Shown: one piece after another, positions 32,851 to 42,590 of the stretch | Numbering within the stretch: position 1 is the first letter of the stretch | Layout of the letters: each line of letters starts with the position of its first letter | Origin: Ochotona curzoniae | Lineage: Eukaryota > Chordata > Mammalia > Lagomorpha > Ochotonidae | Reading direction: 5' to 3' | DNA: 64,000 nt | Assembly (NCBI RefSeq): GCF_017591425.1 | Contig: NW_024466307.1 | Span: 2,788,001-2,852,000, forward strand | Notes under the pieces: model-generated | Seen by the model: only the letters and a program-made list of their open reading frames with translations | Database searches by the model: none | What the model was told of the DNA's origin: nothing | Translations under genes and position numbers: made by a program

Positions 32851-33037
32851 CATCTAGAGCCAGGGAGAGGGGTGGGCTGTTGGGGCAGAAGGGCAGCATC
32901 AGGCCCGGCTGGGACCAGGGCCACACAAGGTCCTGACTCAGGAACAGCCTGTGGAACCTCTCCAGCTGGGAGATCGGGACTCTGGCTCACACTTGGCAAA
33001 GATTTCCCCAGCTGCTTACTGAGTAAAATAATCCTTT

Positions 33038-33352
33038 GGGGGATGGTGTTATGGCACCAGTTTGTGTCCCTGTTGCTCTGCTTCTAATCCAGCTCCCTGC
33101 TAGTGCACTTGGGAAATTAGCAGAAGATGGCCTAAGTACTTGGGTCCCTGAGCCCACATGGGGGATCCAAAGGGAGCTCCGGTGTCCTGGCTTCTGTGTG
33201 CCCCAGCCTTGATTGTTACAGCCATTTAGGACATGAACCAGTAGATAGCTTTCTCTCCTTTTCTCTCTGAGCTCCCCTAAACCCCACCACCACTACTCTC
33301 TCTTCATCACTCTGCCTTTCAAACAGGATTTTAAAATTAAATAAGTCAAGCT
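33038..33352 (+). mobile_element. CSINE, shortened head
   Basis: 'GGGATGGTGTTATGGCACCA' jumps from the head directly to 'GTTTGTGTCCCTGTTGCTCT', skipping the box A to box B spacer of other copies. The body has 'CCAGCTCCCTGCTAGTGCAC'; the tail is 'TTAAAATTAAATAAGTC'. Confidence 0.8.
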
Positions 33353-33698
33353 TTACAAAGTAAGAAAAAGAACTCAATGGATTTGATCGAGGCCAGGATG
33401 GGAGCTGAAGGACCCACCTGCAGGTCAAGGCTTGTAACCTTGATTCAGGAAATGGAAGACAACAGTTTGGATAAGGATGGAGTTTTGGATTCAGGAAGCA
33501 CTTGGCAGGTCAAGCTAACTGGATGTACTATGGAACTGGATTTAAAGAGAAAAGTAGTGAGTTTTCTGAATTTCCCTGGTAAAAAAGAAAATTAATACAG
33601 AAAAGCCCCAAAATTCAGAAAAATGTCACCAGGCTACCTGTTTTAATATGAGGATATCTTAAAACATTTATGGGAAATGGGATTAAATTTGTATTTAT
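33353..33698. other. non-repeat sequence
   Basis: No gene or repeat was recognised. Confidence 0.3.
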
Positions 33699-34028
33699 TT
33701 GGGACCCAGTGTGGTAGCTTAGTGGCTAAAGTCCTCTCGTTGCATGCACCAGGATCCTGTATGAACGCAGGTCCATATTCCGGCTGCTCCATTTCCCTTT
33801 TAGCTTCCTAGGCTTGTGCCCTGGGAAAGCAGTTGAGGACAGCCCCAAAGCCTTGAGATCCTGCACCTGCGTGGGAGACCTGGAGAAAGTTTCTGGTTTC
33901 TGGCTTCAGATTAGCTCAACTCCAGCGGTTGCAGCCACTTAGGGAGGGAACCAGCAGGTGAAAGATCTTTTTTCTCTTTTTCTCCTTCTCTCCGTAAATC
34001 TGACTTCAACAAAAAATAAATAAATCTG
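33699..34028 (+). mobile_element. CSINE, young-type head
   Basis: Head 'GGGACCCAGTGTGGTAGCTT' then 'AGTGGCTAAAGTCCTC'. Body 'GGGAAAGCAGTTGAGGACAG'; tail 'CAACAAAAAATAAATAAATC'. Confidence 0.9.
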
Positions 34029-34214
34029 TCTGGGATCAAATTCTGAAGGTGAACCCCCCAAACAGTGCTAGCAATGCAGATGCTGGATACCGTTAGGCCC
34101 CAGCCCGGTAGGCCTGGCCCTTTCCCTGAGCTCGGTGAACACACCTTCACACTTAATCCTTGCTATTTTGATTCAGCATCAGGGAAAGTCATCAGATTTT
34201 GGGATTAGCCCCCT

Positions 34215-34440
34215 GCCCGCTTCTCACTCAGCTTCTCACTAATGCATTCTCTAATGCAGCGGACAGTGGCTGGTGGCTCCGACAGGTCCCTGCTCCCATT
34301 TGGGAGAATCACATGGAGCTCCCGGCTTCCAGCTTTGTTGTGGTCCAGCTTTGGCTGTTGTGGGCATTTAAAGATCATTGGATGGAAGAATTGTCTCTCT
34401 CCTTCTCTCTATGTTGCTCTGCTTGAAAAAAAAAAAAAAA
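34215..34440 (+). mobile_element. CSINE, rabbit-like, 5'-truncated
   Basis: 'CTCCCGGCTTCCAGCTTTGT', 'GGCATTTAAAGATCATTGGA' and a CT-rich stretch with a long A run (34426-34440). It immediately precedes the target duplication of the next SINE, so three SINEs are stacked here. Confidence 0.7.
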
Positions 34441-34708
34441 GAAGTAAATTTTGGGGCCCAGCATGGTGGCCTAGTGGCTAAAGTCCTCGCCTTGAACGCG
34501 CAGGGATCCCATATGGGCACTGATTCTAATTCTTGCAGCCCCGCTTCCCATCCAGGAGGAGGTTCCTGGCTCCTGGCTTTGGATTGGCTCAGCTCTGGCC
34601 ATTGTAGCCACATGGGGAGTAAATCATTGGACGGAAGATCTTCCTCTCTGTCTCGCCTCCTCTCTGTATATCTGACTTTGCAATTAAAAAAAAGAAGAAG
34701 TAGATTTT
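34441..34708 (+). mobile_element. young CSINE with internal deletion, left arm of inverted pair
   Basis: Body 34453-34696, head 'GGGGCCCAGCATGGTGGCCT'. The body jumps from 'CTTCCCATCCAG' to 'GAGGAGGTTCCTGGC' (about 34552), missing roughly 85 bp found in full copies. Flanks GAAGTAAATTTT (34441-34452) and GAAGTAGATTTT (34697-34708) form its TSD. Confidence 0.9.
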
Positions 34709-35053
34709 TTTTAAAGATTTATTTATTTTTATTACAAAGTCAGATATACAGAGAGGAGGAGAGACAGAGAGGAAGATCTTCCGTCCAATGATTCTCTCCC
34801 CAAGTGACCGCAACGGCCAGTGCTGCGCCAATCCAAAGCCGGGAACCAGGAACCTCTTCTGGGTCTTCCACATAGGTGCAGGGTCCCAAAGCTTTGGGCC
34901 GTCCTCGACTGCTTTCCCAGGCCACAAGCAGGGAGCTGGATGGAAAGTGGGGCTGCTGGGATTAGAACTGGTGCCCATATGGGATCCTGGCGCGTTCAAG
35001 GTGAGGACTTTAGCCACTAGGCCACGCTGCCGGGCTCAAAAGAAGTAAATTTT
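34697..35053 (-). mobile_element. young CSINE, right arm of inverted pair
   Basis: Body 34709-35041, full length. The target duplication is GAAGTAGATTTT (34697-34708) and GAAGTAAATTTT (35042-35053), so three copies of this 12-mer bracket two SINEs in opposite orientation. Tail side 'AAAGATTTATTTATTTTTAT'. Head side 'CCACTAGGCCACGCTGCCGG'. Confidence 0.93.
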
Positions 35054-35074
35054 TAAGTGGAATTTAATGGGTAC

Positions 35075-35177
35075 CTATTTTTTATAGAATGTATATTGTC
35101 CATGTATTTTGAAAAAAAGGTCTGCACCGCGATAAGCTCCTACTCTTAATTCTATTTTTCACAAATATTTTGAAACA
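35075..35177 (-). mobile_element. short palindromic-ended DNA element, copy 3
   Basis: 'CATGTATTTTGAAAAAAAGG', 'TCTGCACCGCGATAAGCTCC' and 'TACTCTTAATTCTATTTTTC' match the family motifs 'GCATGTATTTCAAAATATTT', 'TTTGCACCAAAATAAGCTTA' and 'TCTTTAATTCCATTTTTC'. It starts about 20 bp beyond the inverted SINE pair. Confidence 0.6.
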
Positions 35178-35270
35178 GTCAGATGTAAATTTTGTCATTT
35201 CCTTTAGCAAGAACTCTGTTGTTATCACTACCCTTCAAAGATATCTCGGTATACTTTAACGTAGAAGCTT

Positions 35271-35580
35271 GTTTTTTTGTTTTTTGTTTTTTGTTTTTGA
35301 AATATAGAAAAGTTTAATACGTTCTTGTACTTTTACTTGATCTTTTTGGTGTGTGTGTGAGGACTGTAATTTTGTGTAACTGTATCATGATCCCGACTGC
35401 ATTGATCTTTCCCCCTCGCTTCTTGTCCTCACGGATGTAAAGCAGCTTTGCAGGCACTGAGCGTGGGCTTGTTCCCTATGGCTCCCACTGCTGCTTCTTC
35501 ATGTGGTAGAAGGCAAAAGGAGCCAGGATTCTAACGGTCTGGATTCTAACGGTTTCTTCTTAAAGTACATTCTTAACCCA
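35271..35580 (-). pseudogene. possible processed retrocopy (unidentified)
   Basis: On the minus strand the sequence ends with ATTAAA about 18 nt before an A-rich run interrupted by C (seen on the plus strand as GTTTTTTTGTTTTTTGTTTT at 35271-35290, continuing to about 35300). This looks like a polyadenylation signal and a tail. Upstream a reading frame with AAGAAGCAGCAG and GAGGACAAGAAG codons contains an in-frame stop. I could not identify a parent gene and found no clear TSD, so this is a weak call. A 15-bp near-perfect tandem duplication (GGATTCTAACGGT, 35527-35556) lies in it. Confidence 0.3.
35527..35556 (+). repeat. 15-bp tandem duplication
   Basis: GGATTCTAACGGTCT is followed by GGATTCTAACGGTTT, differing at one position. 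Confidence 0.85.
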
Positions 35581-35747
35581 GACTTGTTCTACCTACTCTA
35601 GTTATTCCTCTAAATGAAAAGATGAAGTTGTGAAGCAGTCTGACATTTGCTGTTGCCAAACATCTCACCTTGCATACAATGCACACAATGACAGCCAGCA
35701 CAACAGGAACTGTGTTCAAACATAACACTGAGGGAAACTTTCTAAAA

Positions 35748-35925
35748 TGTATTTAGTTATTCGAGAGGTTGAGAGAGAGAGAAAGTGAACCCTCTCATCT
35801 GTTGATTCACTTCTCAAATGCCCACACCAGCCAGGACCAGGCTGAGGCAGCTGGGAATCCAACCTTGTTTACAAATGTCTACAATCAAACTCCTTAATGT
35901 GGACCTCTGCATAGTTATGTATTTA
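35748..35925 (-). mobile_element. CSINE, antisense, degraded
   Basis: 'TGTATTTAGTTATTCGAGAG' and 'GAGAGAGAGAGAAAGTGAAC' (tail and CT-rich side), then 'TGTTGATTCACTTCTCAAAT' (cf. GATTCACTTCCCAAAT) and 'AGGACCAGGCTGAGGCAGCT'. The head region is mostly lost. Confidence 0.6.
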
Positions 35926-37004
35926 ATAATCCAGAAGTAACAGCAGTGGGCAACAGACCCGATATCCCAAGGGGACAAAGCAACAGAAAGATTTTTTTTT
36001 CTTTGTCCTTGTATGACTTGGAATTGTCTAAAATGTCAAGAAGAAAAAAAATCTCATTGTGTTTTTAATATTTTGGGTAGATACTAATGATAACAAGGAT
36101 GCATTTGTACTCTGGCAGTAGTCAGGACTATTTGTATCATTAAGGTAGATATGTGTACCTTGTACTCGGCTTAATTTTAAGATTTTAATAAAGGAGCAAA
36201 TCTGCAGGAAGTGTGGTACATTATCACACTTAAAACAGCCAATTAAATTAGTCTCCTGACACAGGCCACTTTATAAACTCATTTATCACCCAAGTTAGCT
36301 TGGTGCAACCTCCCCGGCTTTGCTTGGATAAGGATGGCAACAATTTCTCAGGAGCAAAATTACTGACTTTCGTTTTTTTGACAGAACTACTTCTACAGTT
36401 TGATTGTCTTTCTGCTGTTCTATTCTTGTGTCACCTTCTCAGACCAAGACTAGAGCTCGGTAAATATGTAAATATGTAAAATATATAAATATGTTGACAA
36501 GGAAAATGCTGTTCTTGAAGGATATGGGAATCTACCTCTTAATGTCCAGATGAACTGTCCACGTCCAAGTCCTTTGTGAGAGCATTTTGCTCAGGATGAA
36601 GCATCTTCCCTATCGCACAGATAGAAGAAAGCGTGGATTGTCCCTTTTTTGTTGGTTCTTTCAACCTCATGATTTTTTAAATTTTTTTAACACTCTTTTT
36701 GTGAGTTTAAACACTGATTCCTACATGTTAAGTAATGGTGCATTTGTCATACATTCACAATATCGACACTGAACATTTACTTAGCTAATGTAGAATGTTT
36801 CTTGGTATCAATAATCTTTCATAGTTTGGGCAAAGCACCTCTGTCCAGGCAATAATTACAAGATACGCATTACCTTTTAGTAGAACCGAGAGTTTTAAAG
36901 AAGTGAAGTATCTTATTATAAAAACTTCATGTGAAGTCAGACTTTCTAAATGACAAAGATTTCTCCAGAAAAATAAGATAGGTGTAGTAATGGATGGAAA
37001 AGAA
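35926..37004. other. non-repeat, AT-rich sequence
   Basis: 36140-36450 is repeat-free and contains clustered AT-rich homeodomain-like words (CCAATTAAATTAGTC, ATTTATCACC), the sort of composition seen in conserved noncoding elements. No gene evidence. Confidence 0.35.
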
Positions 37005-37240
37005 CTTAGATTTACTGAGTTCTCATTATAGGTCAGGAACTATTCTGGGAACGCTACATGCATTGTGTCCCTCAAGACTGTGTGATAAGTCTTTCAGCTA
37101 CTTTCTGTAGGTGATGTACCAAGACTCAGCGAGGCCGAGTCATGCACAGGTCAGCTGATGGATGTGGAGGCTGAACTTGACTCCAAGTCTATTGGACTGA
37201 ATTCCCTGCTCCTCCCACTGCGGCAGACTTTGCTCTTTCC
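37005..37240 (-). mobile_element. MIR SINE, antisense, long copy
   Basis: 'TTTACTGAGTTCTCATTATA', 'GGTCAGGAACTATTCTGGGA', 'CTGTAGGTGATGTACCAAGA', 'CAGCGAGGCCGAGTCATGCA' and 'TGGAGGCTGAACTTGACTCC' follow nearly the whole antisense MIR (ttactgagcacctactatg - caggcactgttctaggc - gatgaggaaactgagg - ctgggattcgaac). Confidence 0.7.
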
Positions 37241-37782
37241 ATGGCCGTTCTTGAAACGCTGAGGGTTGCACCAACCCAACGGCCACAACTGATTTGGAGC
37301 CACAAAGCTCCCGTGATTTATTTCTCAGCACTGTTCATGTAGTGGTAGGGGATTGTTAACACATGTAACCTTGATGTTCCACCCACAGTCAAGAGCAGGA
37401 TCTGCTAGTGTGAAGCTGGGGTGCAAAAGCCTGCGAGAACACTTACAGAGAGAAGCTCACTGGCAAGGATGAGCACTGGTGTCTCCTAGGGGTTGGACCT
37501 TTGTGCTGGGGACACTATCACACTATTAAATGTTTTCCTCTGTGCTAGTCACAGCATTATTCATTACCACTCACGCCGACTGGATGAATCACTAACAAGC
37601 TCAGTGCTCCAGTATTCTAGACTTTTATTTTTAGTATTTACAAAACAGTTGGGATGTCTGGCTTAGGGAAGCCAGCCTGCTCTTCTAACGTGCCTATGAG
37701 CTCCAATGCTGTGGGGACTTTTTCATTTCTTTAGATGATGATAAAGTTCCGTAAACATAATTTGATTTCCTTTTCTTTGTAA
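37241..37782. other. non-repeat sequence
   Basis: No gene or named repeat was recognised. Confidence 0.3.
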
Positions 37783-38114
37783 AGTTTTTAAGGGTTTGTT
37801 TATTTTCATTTTATCTGAAAAGTAGAGAGACGCAGAGGGAACTTGAGAGAGCGAAAAAGAACTTCCTTCTTTTGGTACACCATTCAATGCTTGCAGCAGT
37901 CAAAGCTGGCCAGGCTGAAATCAGGAGCCCTGAATACAAACCAGATCACCCACGCGGGTGACAGCGACCAAAGTCAAGCCATCTCACCTGGTGCCTCGCA
38001 AGGTGCTCCCTGAGAGGAAGCTGGATCAGAAGCAGAGGTGGGGCTTGAACCACAGACTTCCATGTGGTATGTGGGCATTTTAAGCAATCATGTAACCACT
38101 GTACCTAATGCCCA
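37783..38114 (-). mobile_element. CSINE, antisense, older
   Basis: 'AGTTTTTAAGGGTTTGTTTA' (tail side), 'GAAAAGTAGAGAGACGCAGA', body 'GCTGGCCAGGCTGAAATCAG' and 'AGAAGCAGAGGTGGGGCTTG', and head side 'AACCACTGTACCTAATGCCC'. Confidence 0.8.
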
Positions 38115-38216
38115 CTTTCATAGCCTATAGTTTTCTCAGATCAACTTTCAAAGAACTAGCAAGCTCTAAAACATATAGAGCGTATATGCTTATGATTAAG
38201 AGGTGAAAGTGTCAGG

Positions 38217-38250
38217 GATGTGTGTGTATACACACACACACACATATATC
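38217..38250. repeat. (TG)n-TATA-(CA)n palindrome
   Basis: GTGTGTGTATACACACAC is a perfect palindrome centred near 38229, extended by further CA units and ATATAT. Alternating purine/pyrimidine DNA of this type favours Z-DNA or cruciform forms. Confidence 0.9.
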
Positions 38251-38476
38251 AAATGACATTTCTCTTATCCCAGTCCCTACAATTTCCCAAGCCAAGGTTG
38301 AAGTCACCAGGTATCTTTCAAACAGAAGTAAAAATGGACTTGACCTGAGTAGTCAAGTCTTTGCTGAACAACTTGGATCCAATGTAACCTCAAGATTTTT
38401 GTTTTTAAGTTTGTTCTGACTTTTTAGGCAGTGTCACTTTGCTGAGGTTTCTAAAACATGTGCATTAAAAAAAAGA

Positions 38477-38810
38477 AGAAAATTAGGGCCCCGTGTGGTA
38501 GCCTAGCAGCTGAAGTCCTCACCTTACACACACTGGGATTCATATGGGCACTAGTTCTAATCCTGGCGATCTCACTTCCCATCCAGCTCCCTGCTTGTGG
38601 CCTATGAAGGCAGTCGAGGACAGTCCAAAGTCTTGGACCCTGCACCTATGTGGGAGACCCAAAATAAGCTCCTGTTTCCTGGCTTTGGATTGGCTCAGCT
38701 TCAGCCATTGCAGCCACTTGGGGAGTGAATCAACAGGCAGAAGAGCTTTTTCTCTGTCTCTCCTCCTGTCTGTATATCTGTCTTTCAAAAAAAAAAAAAA
38801 AAGAAAATTA
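38477..38810 (+). mobile_element. CSINE, young-type head, perfect TSD
   Basis: Body 38486-38801. AGAAAATTA occurs at 38477-38485 and 38802-38810. Head 'GGGCCCCGTGTGGTAGCCTA'; the tail is a pure A run. The target is itself A-rich, so a 9-bp match is less decisive than in other copies. Confidence 0.88.
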
Positions 38811-38830
38811 AAATGATATGTTAGCCCTGA

Positions 38831-39010
38831 TACCTACTGTGGTTTAGATATGATTTGAATGTCCCCTCCAAGGGCTGTGTGCTGCAGGCTTGGTCCATAG
38901 TGCAGTGGTATTGAGGAATGAGTGGATCCTTGAAGAGTTGGGACCACCATTTTAGATCATTGCATCTTCTCCAGGTGATGGCTGGGGTCCTACTTCACTG
39001 AAGAGGTGGA
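38831..39010 (+). mobile_element. partial MaLR-type LTR
   Basis: 'TACTGTGGTTTAGATATGAT' and 'TTGAATGTCCCCTCCAAGGG' match the MST/MLT1 LTR opening (tactatggtttggatgtgg - tgtcccctccaaaa), then 'GCAGTGGTATTGAGGAATGA' and 'GGTGATGGCTGGGGTCC'. The 3' half is not recognisable. Confidence 0.6.
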
Positions 39011-41250
39011 AACAGTATGACTGCCATTGGAATCAAGAGAAGGGAGTGGGCACTGGGTTTGCTGCTTGGGTGTAAGATATAAGGCACAATTTCACACTGG
39101 CAGCCCCACACATAGTATTGGAGTAAAGTCATGCCTGATGAGGTTAGGCCTGGGGAAGAAGGTGCTAGGACAGCTTCACTTAGCTTCGGAGTTCCTCAAC
39201 AGGAAGTTTCGGGGCTGGAAACCAGGGTCCCAGCTGTGCTAGCTAGGAGCATACGTCTGAGTGCCAGGCAGAAAGTCTAGCAAGCAGAGTCATGAACTGG
39301 AGGGCCATCAAGGACTCAAAAAGAGCCTCTTTTTCTGGGGCTTTGGAGAGCCACTTCTGACTCTCTCTAGGATCACAGGAAAAAGCAAGCTTCTCTTCCT
39401 GTCCAGTTCTTACATCCTAGCAGTTGCCCAGAGCCTGGCACCAAACTACCACGAAGCCAAAACCATACCTGGAGTCAGAGGTCCAAGCACAAGAATGGAA
39501 CAGAGCAGAGATGAGACGGTCATACTACTGTAGACGGGTTTGTGCTCCACACCACGGGCATGAACCACAAGGATGTTCTTTGCAGAATGCAACTCTTACA
39601 CATGATGTCGTCTTGCCTCCTCCTGCACATCCATGTCCACATCTACCCGATGACATCACCAGTGACCTGTGTGACGTGAACCGTTGCTGTGGGGAGGCTG
39701 CATCGCTCTTGCCCACAACCATTGACTGCACCTTCTTTTTAAAAACAGATGTGTTTCTGCACTCCCGGAATGACTTATTTTCTGTCTGTGTCACAGCCAG
39801 CCTAGTTTATGCTGATGGTAAAGGGTGGTTTTGGAGGTTTTCCACCACAAGGTTATTCAAAGTTCTTTGAGCTGCTGCCAGACCTTCATTTAGCATTTTC
39901 ATAAACTTCCCGGGCCAAGGAGTAATTTTCCTGTACCCTTTCTGTCCCCAGCATGAAGTAATGGCACAAAAGAGGGTCATCATTTTTAAACCAGTCATCC
40001 GCATCAATTATAAAATTATCCTTATGAATAACCAGATTCATAAGGGGTAGAGAAGAAGGGGAGCCTGTTTCTTTCTGTGATGAAAATTAAGGAGCAGGGT
40101 TAGAGACACATCAAGCATTTAAGAAAGCGCCAACAGAAACGTTTTTTACACAGAGAATTAGAAAGGACGTTTTAAAAACTGCAACGACAGTCAAGTTACA
40201 GCAAGATAACGAGAATGAAATTGCCTAAACATCTGCTTACTGGCAGTGTCCTTATCGGAGCTGCTGTGAAGGCCGAAGGACCGGCAGACTCACGTGTTTA
40301 GGTGGCGATATGGAAATGGGCCTCCGAGACAGTGGAGCAGACAGCTCCCTGGAGGATTTTTTTTTTTGAAGCCGCCTCCTCTGGGTGCAGTGTGATGTCA
40401 TTCCTCAGTGTTCATAGGCATTGGGCCAAAACTCAGTTTCAGGGAAATAATTGCAAAAATGTTTCAATAATTTGCATGAGATTCATGAAAGCAGAGGAGA
40501 GGCTGGCTGCCCATTCCCAAAGGAGATTTCAAGACACAATCAATGTGAGGCCGCAAAACACTGTTTAGACAGAATAATTATCAGCCCGCTCCCTTCTCTT
40601 TTATTATTAAACACCAGCCTATTCCCTCTGAGGGTTTCACCTGGCTTGTGGAGGAAGGGCTGCTGTTGCAAAATCTCCTTTATGGATGCTCAAATCAGCG
40701 AAGAAAACTCACAGTTCACCGAATTGGCCCATTCCTGGACATGGTTGGACACGAAGTTGCTTCTGTGTCATGATTAGCTTGCTTGTTTCTCTTTGTGCTA
40801 TGATTCAGGATGATGGAATTACAAGGATGGCTTCAAACTCTGTGATGAAGGCTTTGAAACATATCCCAGGGCTTCCTTCATTCATTAGTTGTTGAACACC
40901 AGTGACAGGATTATTAAGGCCACACTGAGAAGGACACAGTGGTCAGCTCCTGGAACAGCAGGAAGAACAGAGCCACGGTTAACATGTAGTGGAGCTTCTG
41001 TGCCCACGTCACAGTCATTCCTTTAGGGAACTGTTTAAAGTTAGATTGTCCACAAGTCTTCTACATTTTCTTTGTAGAGTAGGAAGAACTGTTGAAAAGA
41101 CACTATGCGGAGTGAATAATGACTCCAATGGACTGTTTTTTTCATGAAGATTCTTGAAAAGGCATTATCCTCCTTAAAGAATTATGGCTACCTGTCATGT
41201 TGCATTTTATTGATTTTGACAGCTCAGGAATGGATGCATTGAATAAGCGG
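39011..41250. other. repeat-poor block of about 2.2 kb
   Basis: This is the longest interval without recognisable retroelements apart from 20.8-22.8 kb. The sequence at 39870-40020 and 40350-40600 is AT/GC-balanced with homeodomain-like AT words (CAATTATAAAATTATCC, CAATAATTTGCATGAG, GAATAATTATCAGCC). No splice-bounded coding exon is supported. Confidence 0.35.
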
Positions 41251-41394
41251 TGTTCTTAGAGTCAACCAGTACAGTTTTCCTTCTGCAGTCCTTGTCCCAA
41301 CTCATCACACTCATCACACACACTGCCCATCCAGCTCACTTTGAGCATCTGGTTTCCTACTGCCTTTGGACACAGCCTATCTTGTATATATACC

Positions 41395-41610
41395 CACGCA
41401 AACACACACACACACACACAGAGTGAGAGAGGGAGAAGGTGGGAGGGTAGAAGGAGGAGGAGAGAGAAAGAATAGATCCACAAACAGATGCTAGATAGAT
41501 AGACGATAGATGCAGATATGTTGATAAATGGCAGAATGACATAGATGCATAGATTGCTAACTAGCTAGCTAGATAGATGATAGCGGCAGGTATAGACAGA
41601 TGACAGATAG
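41395..41610 (+). repeat. CA and GATA/CTAG simple-repeat cluster
   Basis: (CA)n at 41401-41420, then G/A-rich DNA (41423-41468), then TAGATAGATAGACGATAGAT (41491-41510) and CTAGCTAGCTAGATAGATGA (41562-41581). Neighbouring motifs mutate into each other, typical of a compound microsatellite. Confidence 0.9.
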
Positions 41611-42439
41611 TCTTAGCTGAGAAGACATCTTTCGGTGCTTAGGTCAGTAATTAAGATGTCTAGTTCTATGCTACAGTTGAACTTAAAACATAGACTTGAG
41701 GTTAAAATATTTTTCCCAACTTGTAACCGTCCATGGGAACCAGGAGCGCTTGGCTGCTTCCCCATAGCTCTGCCATCCTTTCTTCGCACTCTGACAGTCT
41801 CCTCTGGTCCCTGTAGGGTTAGTATGGGTGCAGAGAAATCAAGTAGGAAGGAAGCAGACAGGGAACAGCTTGAAAGGCATTGCTTCTCCACTCGTCAGGT
41901 TAAGTGGAAGCCTGACTTCTCTCACGGACACGTTCTACAGAATGTGTGTGTGTGCTTGTGTTTAGATGTCTGCATCTTTGGGGCTGTCTCAACAATAAGT
42001 AAGTGAACTGGTGTTTAACAGTTCCGGCCAGACTCCTGCTGCACAGCTCCTATGAATTGGTGATTGACAGTTCTAGGTGATTAACCTTTTATCAGCTGCA
42101 GGACAACCTGGCCCAGCTCCCATACAAGTCCCCAGCTGTGCACCATCCAAACCCCCTTCCCTTTTAGTGAATAATCCAAGTCTCCCTTTCTGTGCATAGT
42201 GCAAGCACACTTCCATGCACCAGAAAGCTCCTGCCTCTCCAGTTCCACAATGCTATGGATTTGGGACCAGTGCTAGCCAGAAATATCCAACATGGCTGCA
42301 GAATGTGTCCCCTGACATGACCTACAGGTCATCTTATGTCATAGTCCATAGGAGGTGAGTCATCTCACTGGGCAGGCTCTGGCTATGCCACCTGCTGCTC
42401 CATCATTGCAGGCTGTCTCTTAAGGTCTGTGGTTGGAAT
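41611..42439. other. non-repeat sequence
   Basis: No gene or named repeat was recognised; a short TG run is at 41944-41953. Confidence 0.3.
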
Positions 42440-42590
42440 TCTTTCCCTGTAACACAGGGATCTAATACTGGCACCCCACAGTGAAGTTACCGGGGCTGTA
42501 AAGCAGTTAACACAGACAGTACTTAGTGTAGTGCCTGGTTTAATGGAAGTTCAGCGTTCTATCCCTAACCATGATCATTGTTGCTACTCA
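42440..42590 (+). mobile_element. MIR SINE 3' part
   Basis: 'GTAACACAGGGATCTAATAC', 'GGGGCTGTAAAGCAGTTAAC', 'AGTACTTAGTGTAGTGCCTG' and 'GGTTTAATGGAAGTTCAGCG' follow the MIR end (gggataataatagtacc - gcgcttagaacagtgcctgg - taagcgctcaataaat). Confidence 0.65.

Noticed and set aside
39640..39730. Local peptide LCDVNRCCG resembling the cysteine motif of tectonic proteins
   Set aside because: Only a few residues match. The next expected cysteines are missing and no flanking exon or splice context fits, so the match is most likely chance.
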